Assembly: GCA_033964015.1 (NCBI GenBank)
Contig: CM066913.1
Coordinates: forward strand, 24,640,790-24,704,789
DNA: 64,000 nt
Direction of reading: 5' to 3'
Origin: Scolanthus callimorphus
Taxonomy: Eukaryota > Cnidaria > Anthozoa > Actiniaria > Edwardsiidae
A program made the position numbers and the translations under genes. Each line of letters starts with the position of its first letter. The stretch's first letter is position 1. This document shows, piece after piece, positions 10,101 through 19,169 of this stretch. The notes beneath the pieces were generated by a model that did not search any database, was not told where the DNA came from, and saw nothing but the letters and a program-made list of their open reading frames with translations.

Positions 10101-13100
10101 GCCCGCCTAATGTTTGTATTTTCAAGGTAAATATTTCTAAGATTTCGATAATCAGTTAGCCTGCTTGCAGGCGGTACTGGGTTCCGTTCGCTGTTCGGGC
10201 GCCATCTTGGAATTTTGAGGCGAGCGGTCCCGGGGGCGAGCGCAAAAATTGGCCGAAGGGGAGGGGAGAGGAGGAAAGGAGAGAAAAACCAAGATGGCGC
10301 CCGAACAGCGAACGGACCGCAGTACCGCCTGCAAGCAGGCTAATAATCAGTATACAATATTGTTTTTTCTTGTAGGCGTTTAGGTTCTGTCCTGCCGTGA
10401 AAAGTCCCCTGGGTAACATAAACTGTACCGCATTATATTATCCAAGCGCTAGTGAATAAAAATTCTTAGATATATTATATGCTACACATTTGGAGATCTT
10501 TGCAAATGAAAGTGTCCACCGCAAACATCTCTCCGTCGCACAACTGTTATTCCGCCTTGTTGCATATTTACTTAAAATTCCGATTCTTGTGTTGAAAATG
10601 GCAGTTAATAGACACCAAACTGGGTGTTTGTCCGTTTCTGGATCATGAATGGCAAATCAGAAAGCCACCAAGCGATCGGACAGGAACGTCTGTAAACGAA
10701 GGCTTACGTTATTTCGTGTCCCATATTTTTAGCGAAATAAACGTTCTCCTGTTTGGTTTTTGCGCAGGTACAAGCTGGTTGTGTCCCACATGAAGGCTCT
10801 GGTACAAATTCTTCCCAAGGGGTTCGTATTCCAAATGATGATTCCAAGTGATTTAAAACTGACACCACCCGCCCCTCAACCCTCTCCCCTTGTAATCGAC
10901 ATGACATCGGTGTCCTCTCATATTGATTTACAGGTTTCAGCTGGAAGTTCAAGAGAGAATGCCTCTATACATCGGGGCAGACGCCCAGATCAACAGGTTT
11001 GTAATCGTATGATTTAAAAAAAAACCACCCACCCCTCTCCCCTTATAATCGACATGACATCGGTGTCCCCTCATATTGATTTACAGGTATCAGCTGGAAG
11101 TTCACGCGAAGACGCCACTATATCTCAGGAAAAACACCCAGTTCAACAGGTTTGTAATCGTATGATTTAAAAACAACAACACCCACCCTTCACCCCTTAT
11201 AATCGACATGACATCGGTGTCCTCTCATATTGATTTACAGGTATCAGCTGGAAGTTCACGAGAGGATGCCTCTATACATCGGGACAGACACCCAGTTCAA
11301 CAGGTTTGTAATCGTATGATTTAAAAAAAACACCCACCCCTCTCCCCTTGTAATCGACATGACATCGGTGTCCTCTCATATTGATTTACAGGTATCAGCT
11401 GGAAGTTCACGCGAATACGCCACTATATCTCAGGAAAAACACCCAGTTCAACAGGTTTGTAATCGTTGATTTAAAAACAACAACACCCACCCTTCACCCC
11501 TCACCCCTTATAATCGACATGACATTGGTGTCCTCTCACATTGATTTACAGGTATCAGCTGGAAGTCCACGCGAAGACGCCACTATATCCCAGGAAAAAC
11601 ACCCAGTTCAACAGGTTTGTAATCGTATGATTTAAAAAAAAAACACCCACCCTTCACCCCTCTCCCCTTATAATCGACATGACATCGGTGTCCTCTCATA
11701 TTGATTTACAGGTATCAGCTGGAAGTTCACGCGAAAACGCCACTATATCTCAGGAAAAACACCCAGTTCAACAGGTTTGTAATCGTATGATTTAAAAACA
11801 ACAACACCCACCCTTCACCCCTTATAATCGACATGACATCGGTGTCCCCTCATATTGATTTACAGGTATCAGCTGGAAGTTCACGCGAAGACGCCACTAT
11901 ATCTCAGGAAAAACACCCAGTTCAACAGGTTTGTAATCGTATGATTTACAAACAACAACACCCACCCCTCACCCCTTGTAATCGGCATGATACTGCACAT
12001 AGGACAAACAGAGAAGCTACAAAGCTATAAAATATAATATATGATGGATTTTTTTACAATTGCAGGTTGACAGTGATATTGAAGAGATAAGAGTCGTCAT
12101 TCGCGAACCAATTGTAAAATCTGGAAAAAAGAAAAGTACCAAGGCATCAGATATAAAGGTATTCTTTGATATTCTCTGGTGTTCAAAAAGGTTGATCTCT
12201 ATGTTCCATGATGCGTGATGCATGGTCCCATGTTTCTGATTCCGAAAAGCATTTTTTCCCGCTTGTGAAAAAGTGAACGTTATTTCGGAAATAATTAACC
12301 ATTGTCCTGCGTAGAATATCGTCTGATACTTAGTCGACGCAGGACGCAGTCCCGAGTTGACTAAATCAAACGATATTATGCAAAATCGAGCAGGACAATT
12401 GCTTCGTCATTCAGCACATATCAGATATCTTCCGTATGAAGCAAACCAACACTTTGTTTCTTGTAAATATTCATGTAATCTAAGTTAATGTCAATGTCTA
12501 TATGCATGCCTCTTTGCTGACCGTGCCTGAGGTACATTTAATTCTTTTTCTGTCATTCATTCTCGCTTGTTTTACTAAGAAAATAAAGAAAGGGGAAGTT
12601 ATTAGACGTTACGGAGAAGATTTGTTTTATTATAAGGCATTATTAAACTTGTTGTTGTTGTTGTCACATCAATAGCACAACGAGTGAATTCGCTGTTTCG
12701 GACAGTTCGTTTTATTGATTACGTACCTCAATAGTATTAATATTTAATAGAACGAGGCATGTACTATAAAAATATACTAAAACGATGTATTAACCCTTCT
12801 CCTGACTAGTAGTCTTGATAGTTCAGATATTTTGAATGTTTTTAGGACAATTTGAAGTAATATTGTCAAAAATATCGTTAAATTATTCATGGTGAGCATT
12901 GCTCCATGTAGGAATGACGGTTCTAAGGACCATGTTTGTGCAGTGCATCGATGTGCTGAATAAACATGCATTATTTACCGGCTGGGTCCGTATAGGGAAA
13001 AACTGTGACCCGAGGGCTGAAAAATGTTGACCGCGATGCCGGAAGCTGAGGTCAACATTTCCCAGGCCGAGGTCACACTTTTTCTCTATACGGACCGACC

Positions 13101-16095
13101 TAAAGCCGTTGAATAACTTTTTTTTCAACTCTAAAATTGAACACAAACGCGCGCAATGGTTACTGTGACCTAGGCCAAACATAGGAAAACATTGCCCGCG
13201 CGTGCGCGCTCAAGGAACCAATCAGAATGAAGAATTCGTTACCGCGCCATAGGCTGTATACTAAGTTATACTTAACGACCAAAAACAAACCATTATTAGG
13301 TGATTACAGCAGAGCACAGCAAGGACAGAGGGTCAGAGTATCAGAGACCCCACAAGGCAATTATGACATCCTTTTAATTTCTTTCAGGGTAAAAGAGAGA
13401 AACTTCTCTGCCGCGTTTGCAACAAGGAACGATCACGCTTGACTGACCATCTCAGGAAAAAACACGGCTATTCACAGCAACAAGTGAGCATTTTTAAAGG
13501 GCCACCACCAACCGGGAGCCTTTGCGCCCCGTTTTCTTTTGTTTCCAAATTGATCCATTGTTTTTCGGGTGCACTGATTGGCTAAGAGTCCGCAAAGGCT
13601 GTCGGTTGGTGATGGGCCTTTAAGGCCCTGTTTTGTGCTATTGTACCCTGGATACGGCCGTGGAGCCTCGAATGTCGTTTTGTTGGTGGATCACTAAACA
13701 ACACCTGTCTGGTCACTTGACTAGTCACTAAACAAAGTATTATTGAAAATAAAGTGTTTATAATGTTTAATTATTCACCTTTTTATATTTTTAGGTAACT
13801 GATTACCTTGTGAAAAACCGGAAAAGCAAAAGAAACAATTACAAAACTTGCCCCTTCCCGGCTTGCAGTCATGTCACGACTAAGATGGCAGACCATCTAA
13901 TGAACACGCATGGGATAGCAAAGGAGAAAAAACCAGATGAATACAAGCGCCTTATAAAAGCGGCAAAAAAGTACGAACCGGGTGAATGTCAGCTGAAACG
14001 CCCTTTGCCTTTGCCTTCATCTTCACATGAACCCCCGACAAAGGCGCCCAGGCGCAATGAAGAATCACCTGTTAGTCCGGCAGTGCCGTGCAGTGACGAT
14101 ATCATAGAGCCAACACCACCTACAAAGAGGGCCATACCCGCTCGAGTCGTTAGATCGCTTATTTCGACATTTAACGAGAAACCAAAGGAGATGAGTGCTT
14201 CGTCGGATGACGACTACTGCGACTACGAGGGAGTCGAAGAAGACGATGAAGACTGGAATAGCTGTGATGAGACAGATTCGGAAGACGAGTCGGAAGATAA
14301 CAATGAATTGGACTACCGGAAAAACAGCTTCCCAACGTCTGCTAGAGGAGTGCAAAACCGCATCCAGGAAACCCTCGAGGCATTTCATGAAACCCTGCTC
14401 TCGCCTCACGGTGGCGAAAAGTCAGACGAACAAGCCTTGTCGACTGTTAATAAAGTGAGCAGAATGGCAAAAAAGGCAACTGAGGGAGGAGAATCCGAGA
14501 CCCTGTATGACGCCTGGGGGAAACCGGCCCACCTATGGAAAACCTTTTTTGAGGAGAACAGAAGAGATGACTACAGAACAAATCGTCAGCCCGGGCAGAA
14601 GAAAGGTTTGGCTGGGTCGACATTGCAGGGCTATAGCCATGCACTGGAGTCTTACTGCACGTTCCTCCTTGAGAGAGAATATTTCATAGATATTGGTCTT
14701 ACTGAGGTTGAAAAGCAAATTCTGAAGGCGCTAAAAAGCGCTCAACCTCTCTGGCGCAAATCCCTGAATAAGGATTGTGTGAGACAGAGGAATATACAAG
14801 CAGAGCGCGAAAGAGAAAACCTCCTCACATTACAAGAAGTGCAGTCATTGGTAGTTTCTGATGTGGCTTTGGCTTGCAAGCAAAGGCTGATTCAATGTCG
14901 AGATATTTACAGCAGAACAAAGAAGTGGCCACAACTGACCGGCAAAGACACTTATTTGATAAGAAACTATCTCGCGTTTCTACTAACGGTTCTTCATTCG
15001 GCCCGGGCCGGCATGATTGCAAAACTTACAGTTGAAGAGTTTGCCAATAGAAAGAAGTTCGATAACGGAGTATGGAGAATTGTTATCTATGAACACAAAA
15101 GAGAAGTGTTAGGACCACTGGAGCTATTTTGTGATGACGAAGTAGTTGACCTAATGGAGACATACCTTCACTCAGTTAGACCGGAACTAGATGACCCAGA
15201 TCAAGAACCCTACTTCTTTACGACTGACGAAGGGAGACGCCATAGACCAAACAATGTTTGCAAGCTCATAGCTTCCTTTAAGAACGCCACGGGAGTCAAT
15301 CTAAACAAGCCCATCGACAGCACGCGCATCCGAAGAATGTGGGTGTCACACATGGAGTCTAAAGGAGTTGCAGTGCCAGAGTCAGAAAAAGAGGAACTGG
15401 CCTTACTAATGAAGCATTCACGAAGAACAGCACAAGCGTGGTATGATCGAAGCAGCAAGACGGCCGGAGCAGCAAGAGCAGCCCGACGATTGCAAATAGA
15501 GCTTCAAGGCCCCGCACGGAATGTACAAAATTCTCCTCAGGACTCCACAACACCTGAAATTCGTTTCATTCCCGATTCAGAGGTGCTTCCACCAGAAAAT
15601 GTGACATCACGGCCAAACGAAGATTCGGATCAAGTCGCGACACCAGAGGTAGTTTCTGTGCTTGCAAAAAGCAACACAGTAGGAAAGTCCCCTTATCACA
15701 ACAGTCCAGGTAGATACCAATGCGAAGCTTCAGAGATGCTTCCACCAGAAAATGTGACATCACGGCAAAACAAGGATTCGGATCAAGTCGCGACACCAGA
15801 GGTAGTATCTGCGCTTGCAAAAAGCAACACAGTTGGCAAGTCCCCTTATCACAACCGTCCAGGTAGATACCATTGGGAAGCTTCAGATGAGAAGGTGTTA
15901 AAGCGATGCTTCCGTCATGTAATCGAGCGATCAGCAAATCCTAAGAAAAGTGAAATGGTAAACATTTTCCTTACAGCATCAAAACCTAACCGAATCTGGA
16001 ATATGGGGGAGTCCAAACTATGGCATGACAAGTGCTTGGATAAAATCCGCGCACTCCATTTTGCTTGGTGTAATAAGAATGTAAAGAAACGTTAG
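7115..16095 (+). CDS. Gene A: zinc-finger tyrosine-recombinase-like protein, whole exon model
   Basis: Exons inferred by eye: 7115-7611, 9998-10126, 10768-10821, seven 63-bp copies between 10934 and 11928, 12066-12158, 13388-13483 and 13795-16095. From the end of 7611 onward every junction is phase 0 and every exon is open. Exon 7115 needs one base from an unseen upstream exon. It encodes a helical, charged segment (EMFANDDIEFKKRW, later a KQKKKDEKEKEMKEKEKD coiled-coil-like run) and ends DRSPDEEL. Exon 9998 encodes a 43-residue piece (RSAAQFRCEQLEAM ... RPPNVCIFK). Exon 13388 encodes the first finger, CRVCNKERSRLTDHLRKKH (C-x2-C-x9-H-x4-H). The last exon holds the second finger, recombinase-like core and C-terminal domain. 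Attachment of the 7115 exon rests on phase alone and is the weakest link. The start codon is not found. Likely nuclear from its fingers and basic stretches; whether it acts on DNA enzymatically is unknown. Confidence 0.6.
7687..7796. repeat. Palindromic MITE with TA flanks
   Basis: Arms GATGTATTTTCATGTAATAC and GTATTACATGAAAAAAACATC face each other around a CG-rich loop. TA on both sides could be a mariner-type target duplication. A (TA)n run lies just upstream at 7659-7680. Confidence 0.6.
7944..8073. repeat. Near-perfect 130-bp palindrome
   Basis: CACGGTGGCGCGAAGATATG through TATTTTCGAG, then GGCAAGAACAATATTTTA, reappears inverted as TAAAATATTGTTCTTG, CTCGAAAATA and CATATCTTCGCGCCACCGTG. 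The loop is only about 20 bases. It is a foldback MITE in the presumed first intron of gene A. Confidence 0.8.
8755..9505 (+). repeat. Two diverged direct copies of a ~320-bp sequence
   Basis: About 8755-9075 and 9185-9505 share long matches in the same order: AATTATCCCTGCACAT, GGTGCTTTCGGCTG, GTGGGAGATTTCA, ATGGCGGCTTTGTCCCTCGC and CTTAGCC. Period is about 430 bp. The ATGGCGGCTTTG sequence, preceded by AAA in the second copy, looks like a start-site or YY1-type context, but its frame stops after seven codons. It could be a duplicated promoter/5' UTR or simply a repeat. Confidence 0.7.
10157..10342. mobile_element. MITE with 9-bp target duplication (Mutator-like)
   Basis: Terminal inverted repeats of about 55 bp begin TAGCCTGCTTGCAGGCGGTA, continue through GTTCGCTGTTCGGGCGCC and end CATCTTGG. 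The right arm differs at only a few bases. The 186-bp element is flanked on both sides by ATAATCAGT (10148-10156 and 10343-10351). A 9-bp duplication is characteristic of Mutator-like elements. It lies in a gene A intron, just after exon 9998-10126. Confidence 0.85.
10934..11928 (+). repeat. Seven tandem copies of one 63-bp phase-0 exon
   Basis: Copies at 10934-10996, 11087-11149, 11241-11303, 11392-11454, 11552-11614, 11712-11774 and 11866-11928 are all exactly 63 bp. Each follows TTGATTTACAG and precedes GTTTGTAATCG. Each encodes 21 residues beginning VSAGS(S/P)RE and ending with a proline, one variable residue and QQ. The unit including intron is 151-160 bp, with a conserved ATCGACATGACATCGGTGTC upstream of each acceptor. 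Copies 1 and 3 share an ASIHR variant; copies 2 and 4-7 have ATISQEKH. No copy has a stop or a shift. Because length is divisible by three and phases match, any number can be included or skipped without changing the frame. The exon at 10768-10821 (VQAGCVPHEGSG...) may be a diverged relative. Confidence 0.9.
12297..12405. repeat. Palindromic MITE
   Basis: CATTGTCCTGCGTAGAATAT, CGTCTGATACTTAGTCGAC and their inverted counterparts GTTGACTAAATCAAACG, ATATTATG and CGAGCAGGACAATT form an imperfect palindrome in the intron after exon 12066-12158. Confidence 0.6.
12971..13115. repeat. Palindromic MITE
   Basis: GGGTCCGTATAGGGAAAAAC, TGTGACC and AATGTTGACC reappear inverted as GGTCAACATTTCCC, GGTCACACTTTTTCTCTATACGGACC. 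An outer pair, TTATTTACCGGCT and AGCCGTTGAATAA, extends the arms. Lies in the intron before the finger exon of gene A. Confidence 0.7.
13795..16095 (+). CDS. Gene A last exon: zinc finger 2, tyrosine-recombinase core, Trp-rich C-terminal domain
   Basis: Open from the AG at 13794 to TAG at 16095 (766 residues, numbered here from 13795). A finger with spacing C-x4-C-x9-H-x4-H lies near 19-39. A Pro/Ser linker and a strongly acidic stretch follow (about 133-170). A helical region with LSPHGGEK and GLAGSTLQGYSHALESY resembles a core-binding domain. The catalytic-type domain has HSARAGMIAKLT (Arg404), EHKREVLGPLEL (Lys435), TRIRRMW (Arg513, with Thr510 where most recombinases have His) and LALLMKHSRRTAQAWYD (His541, Tyr550). 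The nine-residue gap from His to Tyr equals that of bacterial Xer proteins. Residues 597-698 are a 51-residue unit in two copies. The C-terminal ~75 residues have three spaced Trp and end DKIRALHFAW, like a Myb/SANT-type fold. Catalysis is plausible but unproven; the closest relatives are probably Crypton-like or other metazoan recombinase-derived proteins. Confidence 0.8.
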   Translation, partial: VTDYLVKNRKSKRNNYKTCPFPACSHVTTKMADHLMNTHGIAKEKKPDEYKRLIKAAKKYEPGECQLKRPLPLPSSSHEPPTKAPRRNEESPVSPAVPCSDDIIEPTPPTKRAIPARVVRSLISTFNEKPKEMSASSDDDYCDYEGVEEDDEDWNSCDETDSEDESEDNNELDYRKNSFPTSARGVQNRIQETLEAFHETLLSPHGGEKSDEQALSTVNKVSRMAKKATEGGESETLYDAWGKPAHLWKTFFEENRRDDYRTNRQPGQKKGLAGSTLQGYSHALESYCTFLLEREYFIDIGLTEVEKQILKALKSAQPLWRKSLNKDCVRQRNIQAERERENLLTLQEVQSLVVSDVALACKQRLIQCRDIYSRTKKWPQLTGKDTYLIRNYLAFLLTVLHSARAGMIAKLTVEEFANRKKFDNGVWRIVIYEHKREVLGPLELFCDDEVVDLMETYLHSVRPELDDPDQEPYFFTTDEGRRHRPNNVCKLIASFKNATGVNLNKPIDSTRIRRMWVSHMESKGVAVPESEKEELALLMKHSRRTAQAWYDRSSKTAGAARAARRLQIELQGPARNVQNSPQDSTTPEIRFIPDSEVLPPENVTSRPNEDSDQVATPEVVSVLAKSNTVGKSPYHNSPGRYQCEASEMLPPENVTSRQNKDSDQVATPEVVSALAKSNTVGKSPYHNRPGRYHWEASDEKVLKRCFRHVIERSANPKKSEMVNIFLTASKPNRIWNMGESKLWHDKCLDKIRALHFAWCNKNVKKR
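15583..15888 (+). repeat. 153-bp in-frame tandem duplication in the gene A linker
   Basis: Two consecutive 153-base units encode nearly identical 51-residue blocks starting (V/M)LPPENVTSR, containing SDQVATPEVVS and SNTVGKSPYHN, and ending PGRY followed by QCEASE or HWEASD. Only a few residues differ, so the duplication is recent. It lies between the recombinase core and the C-terminal domain; gene B has no equivalent. Confidence 0.9.
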
Positions 16096-17210
16096 ACTCC
16101 TCGAATTAGGGAAAACGCCAATACTACCCCGGGGGAGTCCAATATATTTTGGCAGCGGGGAATGATCGTCGTACCTTTTACTAGAGAATAAAGTCAAGGG
16201 TATGACGGAGTATCACAAACATACCTGCCCCAATCATATGGGATTCCCCACGGGCATTGATAAGAGACTATTGTGTATCAATATGAAACGTTGTTACTAG
16301 AATAAATTGACATATTGTTTTCCTAGGAAGAGTCATGATCGCATGGTCGCTGATTATTGTAGATCGTTATTGTAACTGCAATAATGAATGTTGAAAAGAC
16401 GTTATTTGATTTCCTTCCGATGGTGGCAAAGATCAATGCTACGCGTCAGGAAAGGTTTATCAGATACACTGTCTGTTAACATAAGTTTAAAGAATAAACA
16501 CTTGCTAAAGATTTCTAAGCTCTTGCATGTAAAAAAAAGTGATTGACTTTCTCGAAAGCAGAAAGCGTTTTGTATCCGCTGTAACGTTCACCGGTTAAGG
16601 TAGAAAAACACGAACTATATATTAGTAGAAGCTATGCTAATATTCTGCGTCAGCAGCTCAAGGGAACTGTATTAAATCTTTATTTCGTTGCTGTCGTTGT
16701 TTTTTGTTGATAAGAATGCTGAGTTGTTACGTTACCTGTAAGGTACAGAATGACGTGAGGATTACAAATCATTTCAGCCCATAATGTACCCTGAGGTTCG
16801 AAAACCCAACTCAAGCTAATATAAAGAGAGATGTTATTACCACCATATGCATTGCTACGCGACATCAAAATTCACTGTTGCGATCCTGAACCAGAAAGGA
16901 AATCATTCTAGGCAAGGAAGCCAAGGGACAACTTAAAACCATTTCGGTTGATTTTGCTATCAATGTCACTACCAACCACTATCAACCCACTACAATTAGC
17001 TGAATCTAGCGTTTCTGTTTGATTGACAGCTAAAATTCACACATCGCTCATCGCAACATTGAATTTTGAGGTCGTGTAGCAATGAAAACAGTGGCAATTG
17101 CATTGTCCAGGAATCGAATCCTGAGGCGCAACCGAGAATAAACAACTCTGATACTAACATAAATGGACATGGTAGTGCTACTAGTTGCCAAAGCATCAAA
17201 GGATTGCCAA
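16096..17210. other. 3' flank of gene A, no gene seen
   Basis: Probably contains the gene A 3' UTR (AATAAA-like GAATAAA at about 16187, AATAAACA at about 16493). Nothing coding recognised up to the repeat array at 17211. Confidence 0.5.
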
Positions 17211-17460
17211 AGTAACAAGAAATCGCCATAGTAGCAAAATAAATTGCCAGTAGCATAAAATTGCCATAGTAGCAAGTCAGAATTGCCATAGTAGCATAAA
17301 ATTGCCATAGTAGCAAGTCAGAATTGCCATAGTAGCATTCGATTGCCATAGTAGCAAAGCCTGATTGCCATAGTAGCATCGATTGCCATAGTAGCAATTC
17401 CGATTGCCATAGTAGCAATTCCGATTGCCATAGTAGCAATTCCAGCTGCCAAAGTAACAA
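17211..17460 (+). repeat. Array of about 13 TTGCCATAGTAGCA units
   Basis: The core ATTGCCATAGTAGCA recurs about 13 times at irregular 17-24-base spacing, with linkers such as AAGTCAG, TAAA, TTCCG and AAGCCTG. Diverged ends read TTGCCAAAGTAACAAG. Minus-strand reading frames across it (MLLWQ... strings) are repeat artefacts. Single copies occur at 5513 and, inverted, at 5669. Confidence 0.92.
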
Positions 17461-17469
17461 GGAGCATGC

Positions 17470-17506
17470 TCATTATCATTATCATTATCATTATCATTAT
17501 CATCAC
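17470..17506 (+). repeat. (CATTAT)n microsatellite with CTTAAG boundary
   Basis: A short (CATTAT)n run is followed by CATCACCAGGCTTAAGCTGAC. The reverse complement of that boundary, GTCAGCTTAAGCCTGGT, directly precedes the larger microsatellite at 27661, so the two loci are related. Confidence 0.85.
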
Positions 17507-19169
17507 CAGGCTTAAGCTGACATTGGGTACCTCATTGAAAAAAAGGTTGAATGAAGTCGTGCGCTGTGGCATCCTTTTAGCCCACCAGGTGGTAAGCATT
17601 TACTCCAAGTTTTAGCTCACAAGTCAAAATCCCGATGGAGCAGTAACGTGTTGAGGTGTCAAAATGGCCAACTTTGGGACGTCATAGCTACCTCCCCTGA
17701 GGGTCAAACAGAGTCAAACCTGGCTGAAATGAAGGAGGAGCTTCTCAACTCTTTTTTTGGCTTAGTACCATGGCATATAAACGACCCCGTCATGATGAAA
17801 ATATGATGAAACCGCCAACGGTACAAGGTGTCCTGTAGTACTTGTGTTTTATACCCAACTCACACCCACCTGTACTAAAACTCAAGATTCGTTGCACTGG
17901 AAAAATGAAATGTCTGTTTCACTAGGAAAGCTTCAATAAATCACGACGAAATTTACGAAATCATCAGTAACAAATTGAAACTTTAAGACTAAACAAATAC
18001 TTAGGTAGTAATATACAAGTATCATCTACAAATCAGAGGAGCAAGGTTATTAAAAACCCTTTTTGTTTTATACGTGAAGACCAAAGTCCGACAAGGTACG
18101 AACAAAACTACACCTGTTATACTTTGTAAGACTTACATCCTGACAAACTGTAAATTGCATGTAATGATAGTTAGTCATAGACCCATTATGCTCCAGGGGA
18201 AGAATCGCCATTATTTGAAATTCCTGATTTTTTATTGAATAATGACGTTTTGTACTAATGTCAGCATGATAAGCTGACATTGTACTTATGTCAGCATGAT
18301 AAGATTAAATTAGCAGGGCTGTTGTAAAACACCGAAAGATTTGTAGATTTCATAATAAAAACGTATATGTAAAAGAAGTTAGAAGTTATCATGTCTTCCT
18401 CTTTTTCCATAAACCCATATGGAGTACCTTATGCACCAGATTGCTTGTTCGCGGAAAAAGAACTTCAAAGAAGAAACGCTAGACGGCTGATTTGCATATA
18501 GCCTAATAAAATGAAATTACTTAAACTATATTGAGCTCTAAATTGATTGAAATGCATGTAACGGACATTGCCGCGCATGCGACCACGGGGCATCAGTTAT
18601 CAGTACGCAGAATGGGAATATTTGCCTGGTAACGATTAACGAAGTGCGAAATAACAATAATGCTGACAACTTTCTACAAAAGTCTACCACAGTACAAACA
18701 TTTATCAAAATAAAAGATTCAAAGGTTCAGAACCGAGACTTTCCTCGCTGTACATTCCATTCCGCGATTTACACCACAGGGAGCCTCTTGGCGTAGCCTC
18801 GTTTCTGTGCCAGTCAAGGGTGTGCCAGTGAAAAGACGTGTCGCGTCCCTTTTACGCCCTTGCCATGTTAACAACTACAAGAGGTAAGATATTTTTCCTA
18901 AATTCCAGTCCATTATTTTGTTAGGATTTAGGAAAACGTCACTTATTAATGAAGTCTGCTTTACAGACATCTTCTTTCTTATATTATAGTGTGCTATTTT
19001 TAATCTATACTGACAAAAATTATCGGTTTGGTTGCTCTGGTTTTCCTGTAAAGTGTAATGTATCTCATGTCAATTGATGCGTTTCCCTCGACTAAAGTCT
19101 AAAGCTTCTACGACTACAGTTACTGACTTAGACTAAATAATGTTTTCCTTCGATTGCTTTAAGGGCATT
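17507..19169. other. Upstream region of gene B, no coding exon supported
   Basis: 17507-17810 resembles the flank of the big minisatellite at about 4995-5350. At 18260-18302 TGTACT(A/T)ATGTCAGCATGATAAG is tandemly doubled. ATGTTAACAACTACAAGAG before GTAAGA at 18884 looks like the end of a 5' UTR exon of gene B, since its frame does not fit the ATG at 19170. Confidence 0.4.

Noticed and set aside
10156..10419. Minus-strand frames of 60-87 codons
   Set aside because: They lie inside the palindromic MITE and its flank.
14065..15937. Several antisense frames of 60-120 codons across gene A
   Set aside because: Shadows of the real coding exon; no family features or start context.
17211..17460. 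CRISPR-like regular repeats
   Set aside because: Spacing is irregular, spacers are related and the context is eukaryotic; it is a short-repeat array.
16996..17599. Minus-strand frames rich in LLWQ and MAI
   Set aside because: Entirely due to the TTGCCATAGTAGCA array and adjoining microsatellite.
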